From: Nissolia schottii
Lineage: Eukaryota > Streptophyta > Magnoliopsida > Fabales > Fabaceae
Direction of reading: 5' to 3'
Assembly (NCBI GenBank): GCA_003254905.1
Contig: QANU01056683.1
Span: 3,503 to 67,502, forward strand
DNA: 64,000 nucleotides
This document shows positions 1 through 11,693 of this stretch, piece by piece (the first letter of the stretch is position 1; each line of letters opens with the position of its first letter). The position numbers were made by a program, and so were the translations under genes. The notes under the pieces were generated by a model. That model was not told the origin of the DNA, made no database searches, and saw only the letters and a program-made list of their open reading frames with translations.

Positions 1-679
1 TTCGTTGCGGTTTGGGTTGGGCTTGGGTTGGCTGCTGTTTGGGATTGGTTTTGTTTGTTTTCCCTAATTTTGATACAGCGGCAAGTGGGCTCAAAAAAAA
101 AAAAGGAAAAGCAAGCAAAGCCTTACACAAGTCACCTTCTCAGGCAGAAAACGTCAGTGGCAGATGCAGGCGGCGGCAAAAATGCAGATTCAGGCATTGG
201 CGAGACACCCACGGCAGAGTCGTGACAACGCTGTTATGCGGCTTGCAAAGGACCTCAAGTAGAAACACAAAGCATAGCAAAAGATGATGGAAGGGGAGGA
301 GCGGTTGATGGCAGCAACCACGGTGATACAGAGCTGCCTCGGAATACAGCACAGTGCAGCGGCGCACGGCAGAGCACGGAGGAGATGGGGTGCCGGCGGT
401 GAGGAAAAAAACGGTGCACGACAGGCGGAGAAACGGAGGCAGCAACGGCGTTTAGAGGGAAAAGAGAGAGTGGCTAACTGATACCATGATGAAAATAGGG
501 AGAGAGTAATATGTATGTCTGTATATTTCAGTGTGTTCTGTACATTGGAGGTTAAGCCTATTAATAGGGTGAAACCTAACGGCCAAAATACAACGGCTAA
601 GATACAACGGCCAAGAATTAATTAAATCAAATCAAATCAAATCAATTAAATCTATAATTTACAATTATATTATTAACAG
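1..679. other. No gene recognised; low-complexity patches
   Basis: No coding frame here resembles a family I know. Visible structure is limited to an A-run near 92-103, a direct repeat of ATACAACGGC at 588-597 and 602-611, and AAATC units at about 624-645. The stretch ends in a pyrimidine-poor AT-rich tract with an 'aacag' just before the next reading frame, which looks like a splice acceptor. It probably belongs to the retroelement debris that follows. Confidence 0.4.
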
Positions 680-1096
680 GTAGAAGAGTCACCCCAGCTC
701 GTCATTCTTGATGATGAATTTGATACAGATGTGGTTTTTGAGGAGCCACAACCGGAGGAAGAAGCACATATCACTTACATTGTTCCTGGTGTGGTAGAGG
801 TGCCAATTGAACCTGTCTTTCTGTCTAAATTCCCCTCGTCTATTCCATTACTCCCATCATCCCCTCTCCTAGCTTATCAGTTACCACCACTTGAGTTGCA
901 CCTTGAGACACATGTCCCTCTCCTTGGACCATGTGAGTATGCTCAATTGGAAACTGATGGTCAGTTGCAGACCTTATGTGAAGGGCTGGGAGACTTTCTT
1001 CCTCCTACTAGGGGAAGGTTAGACCATGTACAGGGACAGTTCAAGAAGCCTTCTAGTGGGAACCTTCATCCACCCCCACTTGGAGTGATTAACTAG
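680..1096 (+). CDS. Unidentified acidic, proline-rich exon-like reading frame
   Basis: An open frame of about 138 codons runs from a splice-acceptor-like 'aacag' to a TAG stop. The first part is acidic (several E/D runs such as EEPQPEEEAH) and the middle is rich in proline and leucine (PSSIPLLPSSPLLAYQ). No catalytic motif, signal peptide or membrane segment is seen, and there is no clear upstream ATG, so it reads as a terminal exon or the 3' end of a longer frame. Sequence characteristic of the 3' region of Athila-like Ty3/gypsy elements follows within a few hundred bases, so it may be an extra ORF of that element. I cannot assign a function, and it could be a broken host exon instead. Confidence 0.35.
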   Translation, partial: VEESPQLVILDDEFDTDVVFEEPQPEEEAHITYIVPGVVEVPIEPVFLSKFPSSIPLLPSSPLLAYQLPPLELHLETHVPLLGPCEYAQLETDGQLQTLCEGLGDFLPPTRGRLDHVQGQFKKPSSGNLHPPPLGVIN

Positions 1097-3631
1097 ATAA
1101 CCAAGCCAAGGCAAAGCCTCAAAGCTTCAAGGCATCGATGGAAGATGTTAACGCCTGGCTCCCAAAAGAAACATGGCTTCCATGATAGACTGTAGTATTT
1201 TATTCTATTTTTTTGTCCAATTTTAGCATGTGAAATATAAACAATTTGTGAGAGATTGAGAAGAGAATTTGGAACCTGGAATCGAAGAGATAGAAGCCAT
1301 CTTTCTTCTCTGGGTTAAATGCTTATGAGAGAAAGAAACAAAGAGAAGAGGAAGAGTTTTTTACTACTATTCTCCGTGTCAAGTTTCAAAAGGCAAGAAT
1401 CACTTTTTATTCTTAATAGGGAAGAATAAAAACTGACAAAGGGGTAGTCGTAGGGACTCATCCATTTATTAGTTAATGATGGACCTAGCCCACCTATCAT
1501 CAGCTAGTCCAAACATATCTACACATTATTCTGGCAATTAGTTTAATCTAGACAAATTACCAATTTATGCATGTCCACAAAATAATTATTCTAATTATTC
1601 CAACATTCCAGGGCCATGACATGACTTACATGGTGTGGGATCCAGGTGGAGGCTATCGCAACAAACTTTGGTGGATGTTTTTGGACCAGTTCAAACATGA
1701 TCCTCCATGAGACGGCCGTCATCCGTCCAACTTAAGGACATTAAACAAAAGTGTTGCGTGGGAGCAACCCACCGTTTGTGAGTTTTTCTTTCCTTTTCTT
1801 TATTTGTTTTACTTCTTTTTTTTCTTCTTGCCCGATTTTGTGCACTGAGGCCGGTGCACTTCTTTAAGTGTGGGGTGGGAAAGTTTTGTTTTTTAGGATA
1901 GTAGTTTTAACTGTGCAGTAATTGTGGAGTTTCATGAATAGGGGATGATTTAGAAGAGTTGATGATTAATCTATGTCATGTGAAATACTTTGTTTGAATA
2001 TTTATGGCATTGTGTTTGATTGAGCATTTTATAGATCCTGGCATGTTTTAATTAATTGGATGATATTACCTGGTAAGCTTTTGAGCCTTTTATAGGATGG
2101 CAACACTACATGTCATTCCTTTCTTTGTTGTGTATACACTTACTAGTGCTCAAGTCTAGAACTTGCCTGATTCTCTGCATTGCACTTTTACCTTTATATA
2201 TGATATGTGACATGATTGAGGCATTCCTTGTGTATTTAGCTTACATATCCATACAAGCCTACCTTGAACATTTGATCTTTGTTAGCCCCTTTGAGCCTTG
2301 TAGCCTTTTATTAAATAATTAGCACAATACAAGCTGATAAACCGAGAAAAACCATGATACACCTAGCTTTAGGGCTTAGGAGAATTGTGGTAATATGTGC
2401 TAAGCAACAAGTGTGGGGTTACATGAGGACATGTAACATTCAAAGTAGGGGGAAAGCGACCACAATTGCTCCTATTAGTTGGAAAATCTATAAAAGTGCC
2501 CATAAAAAAAATTGAGGCACCTAATCTTCAAAACAACCAATTAGGTGCACCGACAGAAACTCTCCCCTAAGCTAATTGGTAAGCGTTGACAAGATTTGCA
2601 AGAAGTGTGAAAAAGTATGAATGAAAAAAAAAAGAGAATGAAATAAAGAAAAAGTGAATAAAAGTATTTGGAAATTTTGTCATCGAGCTAATTGGAGAAC
2701 AAGAAAAGCTAGTGGAGATCAAGGTCCTTGCACCGTTGGTTAAGCACATATGCCATGAATTCTACTAAGTCTTAGGCTTTAGCTAACAAGCCATAGGATA
2801 CCCATCTTGACCTTGGCCCCATTACAACTAGGGCTGTCAAAATGAGCACGGCCCGTTTACCCGATTAAATGGACGAACTTTACATGCAAAAAATAGGCCC
2901 GCGAAAATTTGAAAAAAATTGGCCCAGACCGTTAGGCCCGCGGGCCGGCCCATGAGCCCGTGATTTTTTTTAATTTTTTAAATACTTTTTTGAATTTATA
3001 ATTTTTTAAAAAAATAAACGGGTTGGCGAGTGGCCTTTAGGCCCGCGGACCGACCATAAACAAGCCAGACCCTAAAAATAGGCATATTTTTTGCCCGACC
3101 CGTTTAGATCCACGGGCCATAAATGAACCGGGCCGACCCGTTTGACAGCCATAATTACAACCTTAAAAAGACCTCTTGATGCATGTCATATATATTGTGT
3201 GATCCATGATGTTTAGAAGAAAGTCAAGCCTATGGAGGCGACTCTAGTGTAGTGTTTGAGAGAGCATTGGATGAACCTATACACTTTGAGTGACGAGTGA
3301 CACACACTGACCTGTGAGGCCCAATTGATTTTAACATGCATTGACTTATTCTTTGCTCATGATTAATAGGCCAAGAAAATTAGTTTTAATGTACACTGAT
3401 ATCATCTCTTGTTTAAATGTACTTTAATTTTTAGATTGTCATGTATTTTGCAAAGTTGTCTGGTAGTTAGTGAGTCGGCTTAAGTGCCTCCCTAAGTTTC
3501 GCTGCTTTGTAGGGGATGTAAATAGGGTCGCCACACCGAAAAGATTTTTTCTTTATTTTTTTTTGTTTTTACCTTCTCAATTTCTTAGTTCCTTGCATGA
3601 GGACATGCAATTGTTCAAGTGCGGGGTAATT
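1097..3631 (+). mobile_element. Athila-like retroelement 3' non-coding region
   Basis: This AT-rich stretch has no sustained coding frame but carries landmarks I associate with the 3' internal region of Athila-like Ty3/gypsy elements. One is a 'gtgttgcgtgggagcaaccc' phrase near 1752-1771. Another is the twice-used 'aagtgtggggt' / 'aagtgcggggt' wording (about 1866 and 3618). The second of these ends in a purine-rich tract directly before the LTR start, in the position of a polypurine tract. A hAT MITE is inserted inside it. The lineage call rests on remembered phrasing rather than on coding domains. Confidence 0.45.
2829..3153. mobile_element. hAT-type MITE with perfect 8-bp target duplication
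   Basis: A 325-bp element is bounded by the direct repeat ATTACAAC at 2821-2828 and 3154-3161. The left end reads TAGGGCTGTCAAA and the right end is its near-perfect inverse (TTTGACAGCCATA). The interior is dominated by GGCCCG/CGGGCC words in both orientations and has no coding capacity. An 8-bp duplication with short inverted ends is the hallmark of hAT-superfamily non-autonomous elements. It sits within older Athila-like sequence, so it inserted later. Confidence 0.85.
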
Positions 3632-5140
3632 TGATAGGTGGATTTTGTACCCTATTTTATTATTATATAATTGAGCATTGCATACTAAAAATGTGTGGTT
3701 TTAATGCTTAATTAATATGTTTTGAACATTATCCTCTTTTGTGAGAAATTGAGAAAAATGCAATTTTAAGCACTATTTTATCTTAGAAATTAATGTGCAG
3801 ATTTCTTTTGTTCTTTTTTAGTTTTCCATTTTAATTGCACAAAATAAATTATCAAGCGGATAAATGAAAATTTGAAGGAGATTCAATAAGATATAAATTT
3901 TAAAGAAGAAATTTGAAGAGAAGATTTGGAGCAATAAATGCAAGATTGAATTCAAATTCAAAAAGATTTGGTCAAAGATTTGCTGAGTATTTTTTTTACG
4001 CTGACTTTGCCTCAAATTTTTCACCATGATGGGGATTGAGTCTCGATTTGACCTCAACTACAAAGATGTATATCTATCTCTTAGCTTTAATTGGAGATTT
4101 GAATCACCTCAATCCAATATCTGTAGCCAAAGTTATCGGGATTTTACTAACTGTTGTACTGAAAGTGTGGGATTTACTCTCACTTTGTGCCAATCCTCTA
4201 CAAATAGATATCCTCTCTCAACAACTTGGAACTTCATACTCAACCTCCACTTTTATTTTCTGCACTTTTCCTTTTATTTTATGCACTTTAGGTTTATGTT
4301 AGTAGTGCGTAGTTATTAGTTCTTCAAGGATTGTTGGAGGCTCGCATTGACAACACAAGCTCCCAACTATTTACGAATTTCTTTCGTTCTCTAATTCAGG
4401 TTTTGTTATTTTAATTATCCATTATTTTCTACTCTCTTCTTATTTTTATTCATTATGAGCATTTATCCTCCACCCATGGAGGAGTAGTTTCTTAATATCT
4501 TGCATACGATAACTCTAGGTTAGGATTAATTCGAGGTCTTGTGCTTAATGTTTATTCATGATTTGTTCCGCCCCCTAATTAGTAATATAGCGATCGTATG
4601 TTATTGGTTAGGGTTAATTCTCGGTTGATGGATCTTGACGATTGTAGGATTTGTTAATTTAGGATTTGGGAACTTTTTAGGAACTAATTAGATTTAATTA
4701 GGTTGTGCAATTGGGACATAAGTGATATGAGTTTTAAATGTTGAGATCTTAGTTTTAATCCCTATATTGATAAATGCTTAAGGGATTGACGATCGAAGTC
4801 TCTTAAGTGAATTGCGTATTAGTTAGAGATTTCAACTAATAAACAACATCCCCTCTTATGAATAATTAACTAGGAACCAATGACAATTAATCCTTGATCT
4901 AGAAACGCCGTATGCAGGATATTGCTTTTTATCATTGTTGACTTACTTTCATTTTGCTTTCTTTTTATTTATATTTATCAATCCAAACCTCCCTTTTTTA
5001 ATTGTAATTATAATTGGCTTGGAAATTGATTCCTTAGAGGCGACCTAGGTTACCCCCTGTACTACGTTTTTGGGGTTTTCTTAGTTTATAAATTATTATT
5101 TGATTGTGCACTAAAATTAACGACGTTTTGGTGTGTGTCA
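3632..5140 (+). mobile_element. Athila-like LTR (about 1.5 kb)
   Basis: The LTR opens with TGATAGGTGG directly after a purine-rich tract and closes with GTGTGTGTCA, so it has TG...CA ends. It is AT-rich with no coding frame. The small frames at 4026-4319 read mostly as hydrophobic AT-rich noise. No matching 5-bp duplication flanks it, which fits a 3' LTR attached to internal sequence on its left. CACTA-derived coding sequence begins at once on the right, so this element probably inserted into or beside a CACTA transposon. Exact termini are inferred from TG/CA and the polypurine context only. Confidence 0.5.
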
Positions 5141-6194
5141 AGCGCCAACTGATCAGGAAAGGTTCAAGATCTTTTCCAGCAGTCCGCACAGAACTAATTA
5201 TTCCCCCCATTGCATGATAGCCAATCGCCGGATAGTACTCCCATCTTCACCGAGACCCAGCAACAGGAAGGTGATGATGAACACAATGATGAGTCACAGT
5301 CTACTTATTCTCGGCCCCTTTTACTAGTCGACGATACATTTAGCGGGTATGTAATTAATATTTTGATTTATTTGTTAATTAATTAATCATGCAAGTTTTT
5401 ATATTATTGTTTATTATTAATGGTAACATGTTTCAATTTTGTGTATGTATAGGTTTGAGAATTCCTCCATTGCAAAGAGAGTTGTGATGAAGGTGGTGAA
5501 GAAGTGTTATAACCGTGCCATCTTTAAGTGGCAGGATTTTCGGGATGACGAGAAAGCCCACATGTTCAATGCCTTCAAGGTGAGAATTAAATTACCGAAT
5601 TACAATAACTATGTTATTTGATAATTTGGTTATTAAACTGTCTTTATTTTTTAGGACCATTTTATCTTCGATGAGGCTGATGTGGGAGCCTTGAGGAAGG
5701 CATTCAATTATAGAGCTGGCAGACGTCTGCAGCAGCTCTTTCAGGACATCAAAGAGGGGAAGACCCCAGAACCCGATTGGATGACTCCTGGCCAGCTGGT
5801 GGCCTTAAAGGCGTGCTAGGGGGTGACAAATACAAGGCCAGGTCGGCANATTAGCAGGGGACAGCCGTTGATTTGCGGAAGGGTCCGCTGCGAGTACACC
5901 TAGAGATGCCGATGAGCTCCAGGAGAGGGTCTTCAAGTTGAACCAAGACTCACTCAGCAGGCAGTTGTGTTGGCGGAGTCAAATAGGAAGCATAATGAGA
6001 CTGCTGCCTCTCTAAAGAAAAAGACCAAAGATAAATTTTGGAAGCATAAAGACAAAATGAAGAAAATGTTTGCAAGGTTTATGCAAAACATGGGTGGAGG
6101 GACCAGCAACCAGGCCGATGAGCATTTCAATGAGGACTTCTCATCATCCTCCGAAGACGATGAAGATCATTCTCCAACCGACTTAGGAGAATGA
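5141..6194 (+). pseudogene. CACTA (En/Spm) transposon accessory transposase remnant
   Basis: Three exon-like blocks on the + strand recall the plant En/Spm transposase family (Pfam Transposase_24/Ptta type). An acidic N-terminal block ends in DDTFSG at a donor near 5346. The next block, 5453-5580, contains RAIFKWQDFRDDEKAHMF. A third block from 5655 contains DHFIFDEADVGALRKAFNYR and PDWMTPGQLVALKAC. A stop at 5817-5819, an N at 5849 and further stops near 5905-5925 break the frame. An open tail follows at 5967-6194: lysine-rich (KKKTKDKFWKHKDKMKK), then acidic (SSSSEDDED). That tail pattern matches the coiled-coil and acidic end of these proteins. It is clearly dead. The family assignment is by recalled motif layout, not by search. 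Confidence 0.6.
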
Positions 6195-6554
6195 TTTTGA
6201 CTTCTATTATTTTTTTATTAATTAATGTTATTTTAGTAACTTTTACTATGTAATGTTGACTTTTACTATTTATTAATTAATATAATGTTACTTAAAGTAC
6301 GTATATCATGGACCTAATTTGCTGATGTATACATGAATATATGTAAAAAGCCACATATATAGACAATTGAATGCTATGTTAATTTGTAAGCAGTATAATT
6401 TGGATGTAAAAAAATAATTATATAAGGATAGTTCTGGCTGAGTGTCAATGACCATCATGATTCACAAAGGCTGTATTTTTAGGGCGCATGATCCGTTTGT
6501 CATGTTTTAAATCTACAAGATGATTAGGTAACCCGTCATATAACAAACCCCAAC

Positions 6555-6573
6555 AAACCCTAAACCCTAAACC
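6555..6573. repeat. Short interstitial telomere-like CCCTAAA stretch
   Basis: Two and a half units of the plant telomere repeat in the CCCTAAA orientation lie just upstream of the CACTA subterminal repeats. It is too short to be a telomere remnant with confidence. It may be a chance or promoter-type telo-box. Confidence 0.6.
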
Positions 6574-6609
6574 ATATAAAAAGTAGTGTGTATATAACCT
6601 AAATGGAAA

Positions 6610-6950
6610 ATATACTTTTCTGAGTATATTACCGTCAGATCATACTGACAGTAATACTCGTAAGGAAAAACGGTGCGTTTTGATGGTATGCACTTTACTG
6701 TCGGGTTTGTTAATTAGCCGACGGTAATGATGTAGAAAAAATGAAGCGTTTACCAATAATTGTTTACCGTCGGTTGTTTCACCACCGACGACACAATTTT
6801 CATTTTGGCTCCCAAATGTTGGCGCCATTTAATTAGGATACCGTCAGTGATGTTTTTAACTAACCGACGGAAATGAGATATCAAAATGCTGCATTTATCA
6901 ATAATGGTTTACTGTCAGTTTTGTTTTACCACCGACGGAAACTTTTTCAT
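6610..6950. repeat. CACTA subterminal repeat block (CCGACGG/CCGTCGG)
   Basis: Copies of CCGACGGTAA-like and ACCGTCGG-like words occur in alternating orientation at short intervals, paired as small hairpins. The phrase 'tttcattttggctcc' occurs twice, near 6798 and 6945. The same words fill 12190-12730, next to a clear CACTA terminus. Such dense subterminal repeats are where the transposase binds in this superfamily. The block stops at about 6958, where gypsy protease sequence on the other strand begins, which marks a rearrangement or insertion junction. Confidence 0.7.
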
Positions 6951-6959
6951 TTTGGCTCC

Positions 6960-8192
6960 GTAGGAGTAGATACACTCAAAGTGTATGGCAACACAGTGGG
7001 AAATAGACCTAGACTCTCTACCCTAGTATAAGAAATAAATGAATGTGATGCTCCGGAATCATAGAGTACAGCTAGTGGTTCACCTTTCATTATACACTTA
7101 CCCTGAATCAAGTCCTCTGCATCCTGGGCTTCTTCTGCAGAGAGAGTAAACACACGTCCGGTACGTTGGGTTGGAGGTGGGGCAACTGGGCATTCCTTGG
7201 CCATGTGGCCACCCTTACCACATCTGTAGCACACGTTCTACCCTGCCAGGCAGACTCCTCCATGCTGCCTGCCGCACTTCTGGCACAGCGGTCTGGATCC
7301 TCCTGCTTGAGGCTGAGGCCTCGGCGCGGGTAGCGTGGCTCTCGGGGGTCCTTGACGTAGTTGGCTGGGTGGTCTTCTCGATCCCGGGGTGGTTTGCTAC
7401 TGGGTCTGCCTCCTTCCCCAGTTAGGGAGCGGGGTTGAGGGGAGCCCTTGCTTTCTCGGGTCTTGCTGGGAGCTTTCTGCCTCTACGAATTTCCTCTTAT
7501 TTTTCTCCCTTTGCTCTGCTGCCAAATTCTGCAGTGGGTCTTCCAAAATCAGGCATTTATCCACCAGGTAGTCCCAGATATCTAGGTGGTTTACCACCAC
7601 TTGCAGCTCGCCTTTCAGTCCCTGCTTATAGTTGGCGCACTTCCAACTCTCATCAGGGTTCAGCCGGTAAGTGCTTGAGTACCTACACAGCTTATCAAAT
7701 ATCGCCGTGTACTCTGACACGGTCCTTTCTCCCTGTTTCAGCTCCAAGAATTCTATTTCCTTGCGACTCCGTATTCCTCGCAGAAAATGCTTGTCCACCA
7801 CAGCGGTAGTAAGCGCTTGCCAAGTGATAACTTCCTCCCTTTGCTCTAGCAAAGGCCTGGTGACTCTCCACCAGTCGCGAACCACTCCTCGAAACATCCT
7901 TGCTGCAAACTTCACTTTCTGCTCATCCGTAAAATCCAAATCCTCATAAATCTGCTTCATCCCCTCGATCCAGTTGTACACGATCTCGGGTTTATTTGTC
8001 CTTAAAAAGTGGGCGGGCGAGCCTCATAAACTTCGTATATTTCTGGGAATCAACTTCTCGTGGATTCGGCAGTACGTTTCTCGCGGTCGTGGTAGCGGTC
8101 ATCTGTGCCGTAGCGCAAGCCATCTCGCGAATCACATCAGCGAAATCCCCATTATCGGCGATGCATCATGTATGGTCTCTCTTGGGAGGCAT
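6960..8192 (-). pseudogene. Ty3/gypsy chromovirus-type gag and protease remnant
   Basis: Read on the - strand, a start at 8192 (MPPKRDH...) lies about 155 nt past the primer-binding site. Gag proper covers 7981-7397, with conserved words MFRGVVRDWWR, FLELKQGERTVSEY and a basic tail. It is followed by a zinc knuckle (CYRCGKGGHMAKEC) near 7229-7190 and an aspartic-protease start with the active-site triad in LYDSGASHSFIS near 7065-7030. Stops and frameshifts break gag N-terminally and between gag and the knuckle. The polyprotein ends abruptly after VSTPT at about 6962, against CACTA repeats, so reverse transcriptase, RNase H and integrase are missing. Motif order matches Tekay/Del-like chromoviruses, and the clade name is an inference. 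Confidence 0.85.
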
Positions 8193-8346
8193 GTCTATCT
8201 ATAGAGCACCTACAAAATCCCGAGATGATCAGTCTCAAGAAAAGCTAGTGCACACAAATAGTACATTCAACCTGGAAGAAATCTACACCGTTATCATGCT
8301 CGGAAGCATAGCGCAGCTCAGTCCTCAGGCTCTTTTGGACTAAACT

Positions 8347-8358
8347 GCTCTGATACCA
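8347..8358 (-). other. Primer-binding site for initiator Met tRNA
   Basis: On the - strand, TGGTATCAGAGC begins two bases past the end of the LTR. This is the standard plant retrotransposon primer site complementary to the 3' end of initiator tRNA-Met. It fixes the element's orientation and proves that the adjoining 8361-11693 block is its 5' LTR. Confidence 0.92.
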
Positions 8359-8832
8359 ACTGTAACACCCTAGGTTGGTAGTTTATGTTTAAGCCATGAT
8401 CCACGTCCTCTAGGTTGCTACTCGTCGTGTGGGCATACTCATAGTCCCTAACTAATTGAGAAAATAGTGTGGTAATCCGAAAATATGGGCCCTGGTTTTT
8501 ATTTTTTTTCTTGCTACAAGTGACTTTTGCATTCCAATTTCGAGCCATGCACAGGAGGGTTATAGATTACGCTCGGTAGTGGTAAGTAACGGAAAGGTAA
8601 TAAGGCAAGTAAACATACATACATGCAGCAAGAACACAGTAATAATTTACACTTTATTTACATACCGCGTTATTTGTTCATACAAGTCAGTTCTTCTACT
8701 AGCAGAGCAGTCAACAATACATACTACATAGTCACTAGCATCTAGGTCTATACATAGACTACAAAATAGCAACAGAGGGCTGGAAACAGGGGCAGGGGCA
8801 GGGGCGTGAGCTGGTCAAGAGGTGGGCCGACA

Positions 8833-9345
8833 TCACTCCTCAGGGTCCAGGTCCTCCTCCTCCTCATCCCACTCCTCCGCAGAGGAGTCATCACTAGTGG
8901 GGTCCTCCTCAGTCGAACAGTCAGCTTCGGCCTGGCTGTCTATGGGATGGCGGGTAGGTCTGCGTGCATTGTAGAGGGCCCGGCCTCGGCGTCATGGGCG
9001 CGGAGTGCAAACTGTCGACAGTAGACGTAGGACACTCGCTTCCTGGGCCCTCGACGGTGGAGCTGTCAGGGTGGTCACGGTGACCACGAGTTGGGGTCTA
9101 TTTCCACGTCTTTCTCATATGGTGGAGGCTCCTCTGCGTTGTCGTTGATGAGGGTGGGATCGTCGGCTGATGATTCGGGTACCACAGGAGTAGCTGGGGC
9201 CACTCTCAGAGGGTCGGGGCAATCCACCACGAAGAACGTCTATACCACTGTCTCTTCCCCTGTCTCTGGGTCCCTGTTCCTAATCTTGGCGCGGAGAATT
9301 CACCGCTTCTTCGGCGGTAGGCTCATCGTATTCTCCTGAAGTCAT
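8833..9345 (-). pseudogene. Degraded LTR-internal acidic ORF, copy A
   Basis: Inside the LTR, on the sense strand of the element, a frame begins at an ATG at 9345 and ends at TGA 8833-8835. Several stops and at least one frameshift interrupt it. Recognisable segments are RDPETGEE, PPPYEKDVEIDP, PRKRVSYV, HDAEAGPSTMHADLPAIPDS and a strongly acidic end (EEWDEEEEDLDPEE). These align in order with the frames at 17943-18549 and 27390-28240. I know no protein family that matches. The conservation across diverged LTRs suggests it was once translated. See the findings for the comparison. Confidence 0.6.
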
Positions 9346-10512
9346 AAGTGAGTGGGGGTGAGAACTGGTGGTTCCTTGTGGGTAACTATAGGTTAGTGAG
9401 ATCTGGTTACCCAATTATGCTTAAGGCCACTTAGGAGGTCTCTAAGTGTTCATGCATCTAGCCTCCCTACTAGTTATTATCTTTCCTATGATCCTGAGAA
9501 ACTTTATCTAGTTACTAGGTGATAGGGATTTCTAATCTTTATTCACCTAGACATTCGCGCTTGTTAACTAGACTTGCGTTGCTACTTTGACCTCCTCGTG
9601 CGTGTCACGTGGACGATTTACTTGATATACTTATAATCATACATATATACAATTATCACATCAATATCATGCATGAGGGGTCAGGGGTTCTCTTACGCGC
9701 CTGTAGCTGTGTCCTTTCCATTACTAGGTGCCCTCACTACCTTGTTGACTGCGGGACCGTCATCCCCATACAGCCACAACCGCTTGTAACCATTCAGCTG
9801 ATAGAATGGCAGGAGAGTACCCTAACAGTAGCACTGGCAAATGAGGGCTCGCTTGTCTGCATCTAGAGCACAAGATCTCTCTATTTCTTTCAGTGTCCAT
9901 ATCTGGAGGACATATCTTTCTTTCTTCCTGGGATCCACATCTAGTGGATCATCTTCGCCATATCTGGAGGCGCTGTTTACACCACATCTGGAGGTGTACT
10001 TATGCCACATCTGGAGGAATCTGACTCGTCTTTTAAATGTCATGACATAAAAGCTCAAGCGTTCTTTCCTTATTTTCTTTTCTCTCGTCCGGGTGGAAAC
10101 CCGCGTTCAGGTCATTGTCTGCGTAATATAATCATAACCTAGTCCTTCTCGCGTGACCGGGGAGGGGCTTGTCAGGTGTGACGTGCCAAGAGAGGGATTT
10201 CCTATTACGTAACTGTGTCCTTTCTTCAAGGTACACCGACCCTTGGTGGTCGGGCCTTCTTAAGAAATATACCAGTTCCCTACATTGTATTACCATCTTT
10301 ATACATTAGGTATCTTAATTCTAGTGATCTATGGTTACCCTAAGGTCTGCGGCAACCACTCCTCATGATGCATGCACTCGAAACTGTACTGTCCATATGA
10401 TTTCTCATTCTAGAGTGGCAAAGCAATGCAGATGGGGTGATGTAGGTCCCTGGGTTGGTCTCAACCATTTCTTCTTTCTAGACAAGTTCGGGCAGAACCC
10501 CAGGGGCCTCAG

Positions 10513-10699
10513 GCCACTCAGCGCCATGCATTCTCCGCTCAGCGCCCTTGCCGCTCAGCACCATGTTCAGCCGCTCAACGCATTCCTTAATTCCCCACAG
10601 TTCTAAACCATCCTTATCCAATTTCTTGGCACCCAAGTTATAGGCCGCTCAGCGACGCATGGGTTCGCTCAGCGCCCCGTGAGCTCGCTCAGCGCTCTG
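10513..10699. repeat. Cluster of CCGCTCAGCG words in LTR
   Basis: Seven copies or near-copies of (C/T)CGCTCAGCG(C) occur in under 190 bp, irregularly spaced. Four related copies sit at the equivalent place (14696-14755) in the 12981-15677 LTR. No coding frame explains them. They could be protein-binding sites or a remnant of simple amplification. Confidence 0.7.
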
Positions 10700-11120
10700 G
10701 TGCGTACTGCACCTGTAACCCGAAGCCAGCTTCCATCTTTTTACCACCTTTCTTCTCCATTCTTTCTAAGCTTTTTAAGACATAACCTCACATCATTCCA
10801 TCCATCACTTAGCATCTAGAAACATCCTAAACATGATCATGCATAGCAAATCCTAACCAAACATTCTAATATATTACAATCAAACACACACAAGCTTAAC
10901 AACAACTACACATCAAGAACACCAAGGAGGTGGATAGCCTAAGTTACCCACTTCTTGGAGGCTGAGTTGGTGAAGATGAGGGTGAGGGAGAGTAGTTCTC
11001 CAAGCACAGAGTGGTGTCCTAGCTCCAGTTGGCTTCATTAGTGCGATCACGGTGCGTACGGGCAGAGTTTCAGCTAGGTCTAGAGGAATTTTCTTAAGAA
11101 AATTTTCTGCATGGGAGGGC

Positions 11121-11130
11121 CTATTTATAG
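11121..11130 (-). promoter_or_regulatory. LTR TATA box
   Basis: CTATAAATAG on the - strand lies within a conserved context that recurs at 15154-15163 and near 45731-45740 in related LTRs. It is in the sense orientation for the gag fragment. Transcription would start about 25-35 bp further down the - strand. Confidence 0.7.
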
Positions 11131-11693
11131 CCAAGGATATGCCCCCAAAATTACCTTTTTACCCTTCTACATATTTATCATTTGCCATTTCTTATTTTCT
11201 TAATTAATTAATTAATTACAAAGATAATTAAGGGGTCAAATCAATGAATAGTAACTAAAATTTTTTATTATTTTCCTTGAAATTCTAATATCTCTCACGT
11301 GGGTTTTGCAGATTTTTACTCCTCCTGGTCTCATTTCGCTCATGTTTGATCGCTCGATGTCCTGGTACGTCGCGCACAGTCGTCCGAAAAATATTTTGAT
11401 CATACCGTCGCGATCCACTAATTTCCCTTAACATAGGACTAATGTCACTTGAAGGCATTTGTGAATTTTTCTCCGGAGGAGTATTCTTCACAGATACCTT
11501 TGATATGACAGAAAATTCTGACGGCAGACAATCGCCGTTCAGCTGCCTATGAAATTTCACGCAACAACTAACCCTATGTTCTATGAACATTTAACCTAAG
11601 AATTTCTCATCCTAGCCCTTCAATCACATGTAAAAAAATTATTTAATATCTATTGTTACGAATGTTTCTCTAACAGGAAAGCGGGATGTTACA

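Larger units (their letters stand above)
8361..11693 (-). mobile_element. 5' LTR of truncated gypsy element (3.3 kb)
   Basis: On the + strand the block opens with TGTAACACCC and closes with GGGATGTTACA, so each end carries the TGTAACA inverted terminus. Orientation is minus: the primer site and gag follow its low-coordinate end. A TATA box (CTATAAATAG, 11121-11130) lies about 565 bp inside the upstream end, leaving an unusually long transcribed R-U5 part of roughly 2.7 kb. That part contains a degraded acidic reading frame, a cluster of CCGCTCAGCG words, and a short 'ccatatctggagg' repeat series at about 9896-10020. It shares the 'atgcatgagggg...ttctcttac' core with the three other long LTRs in the window. 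The matching 3' LTR is absent. Confidence 0.85.

Noticed and set aside
6555-6573. Telomere remnant or chromosome fusion point
   Set aside because: Only two and a half CCCTAAA units, within transposon sequence; too short to support that.
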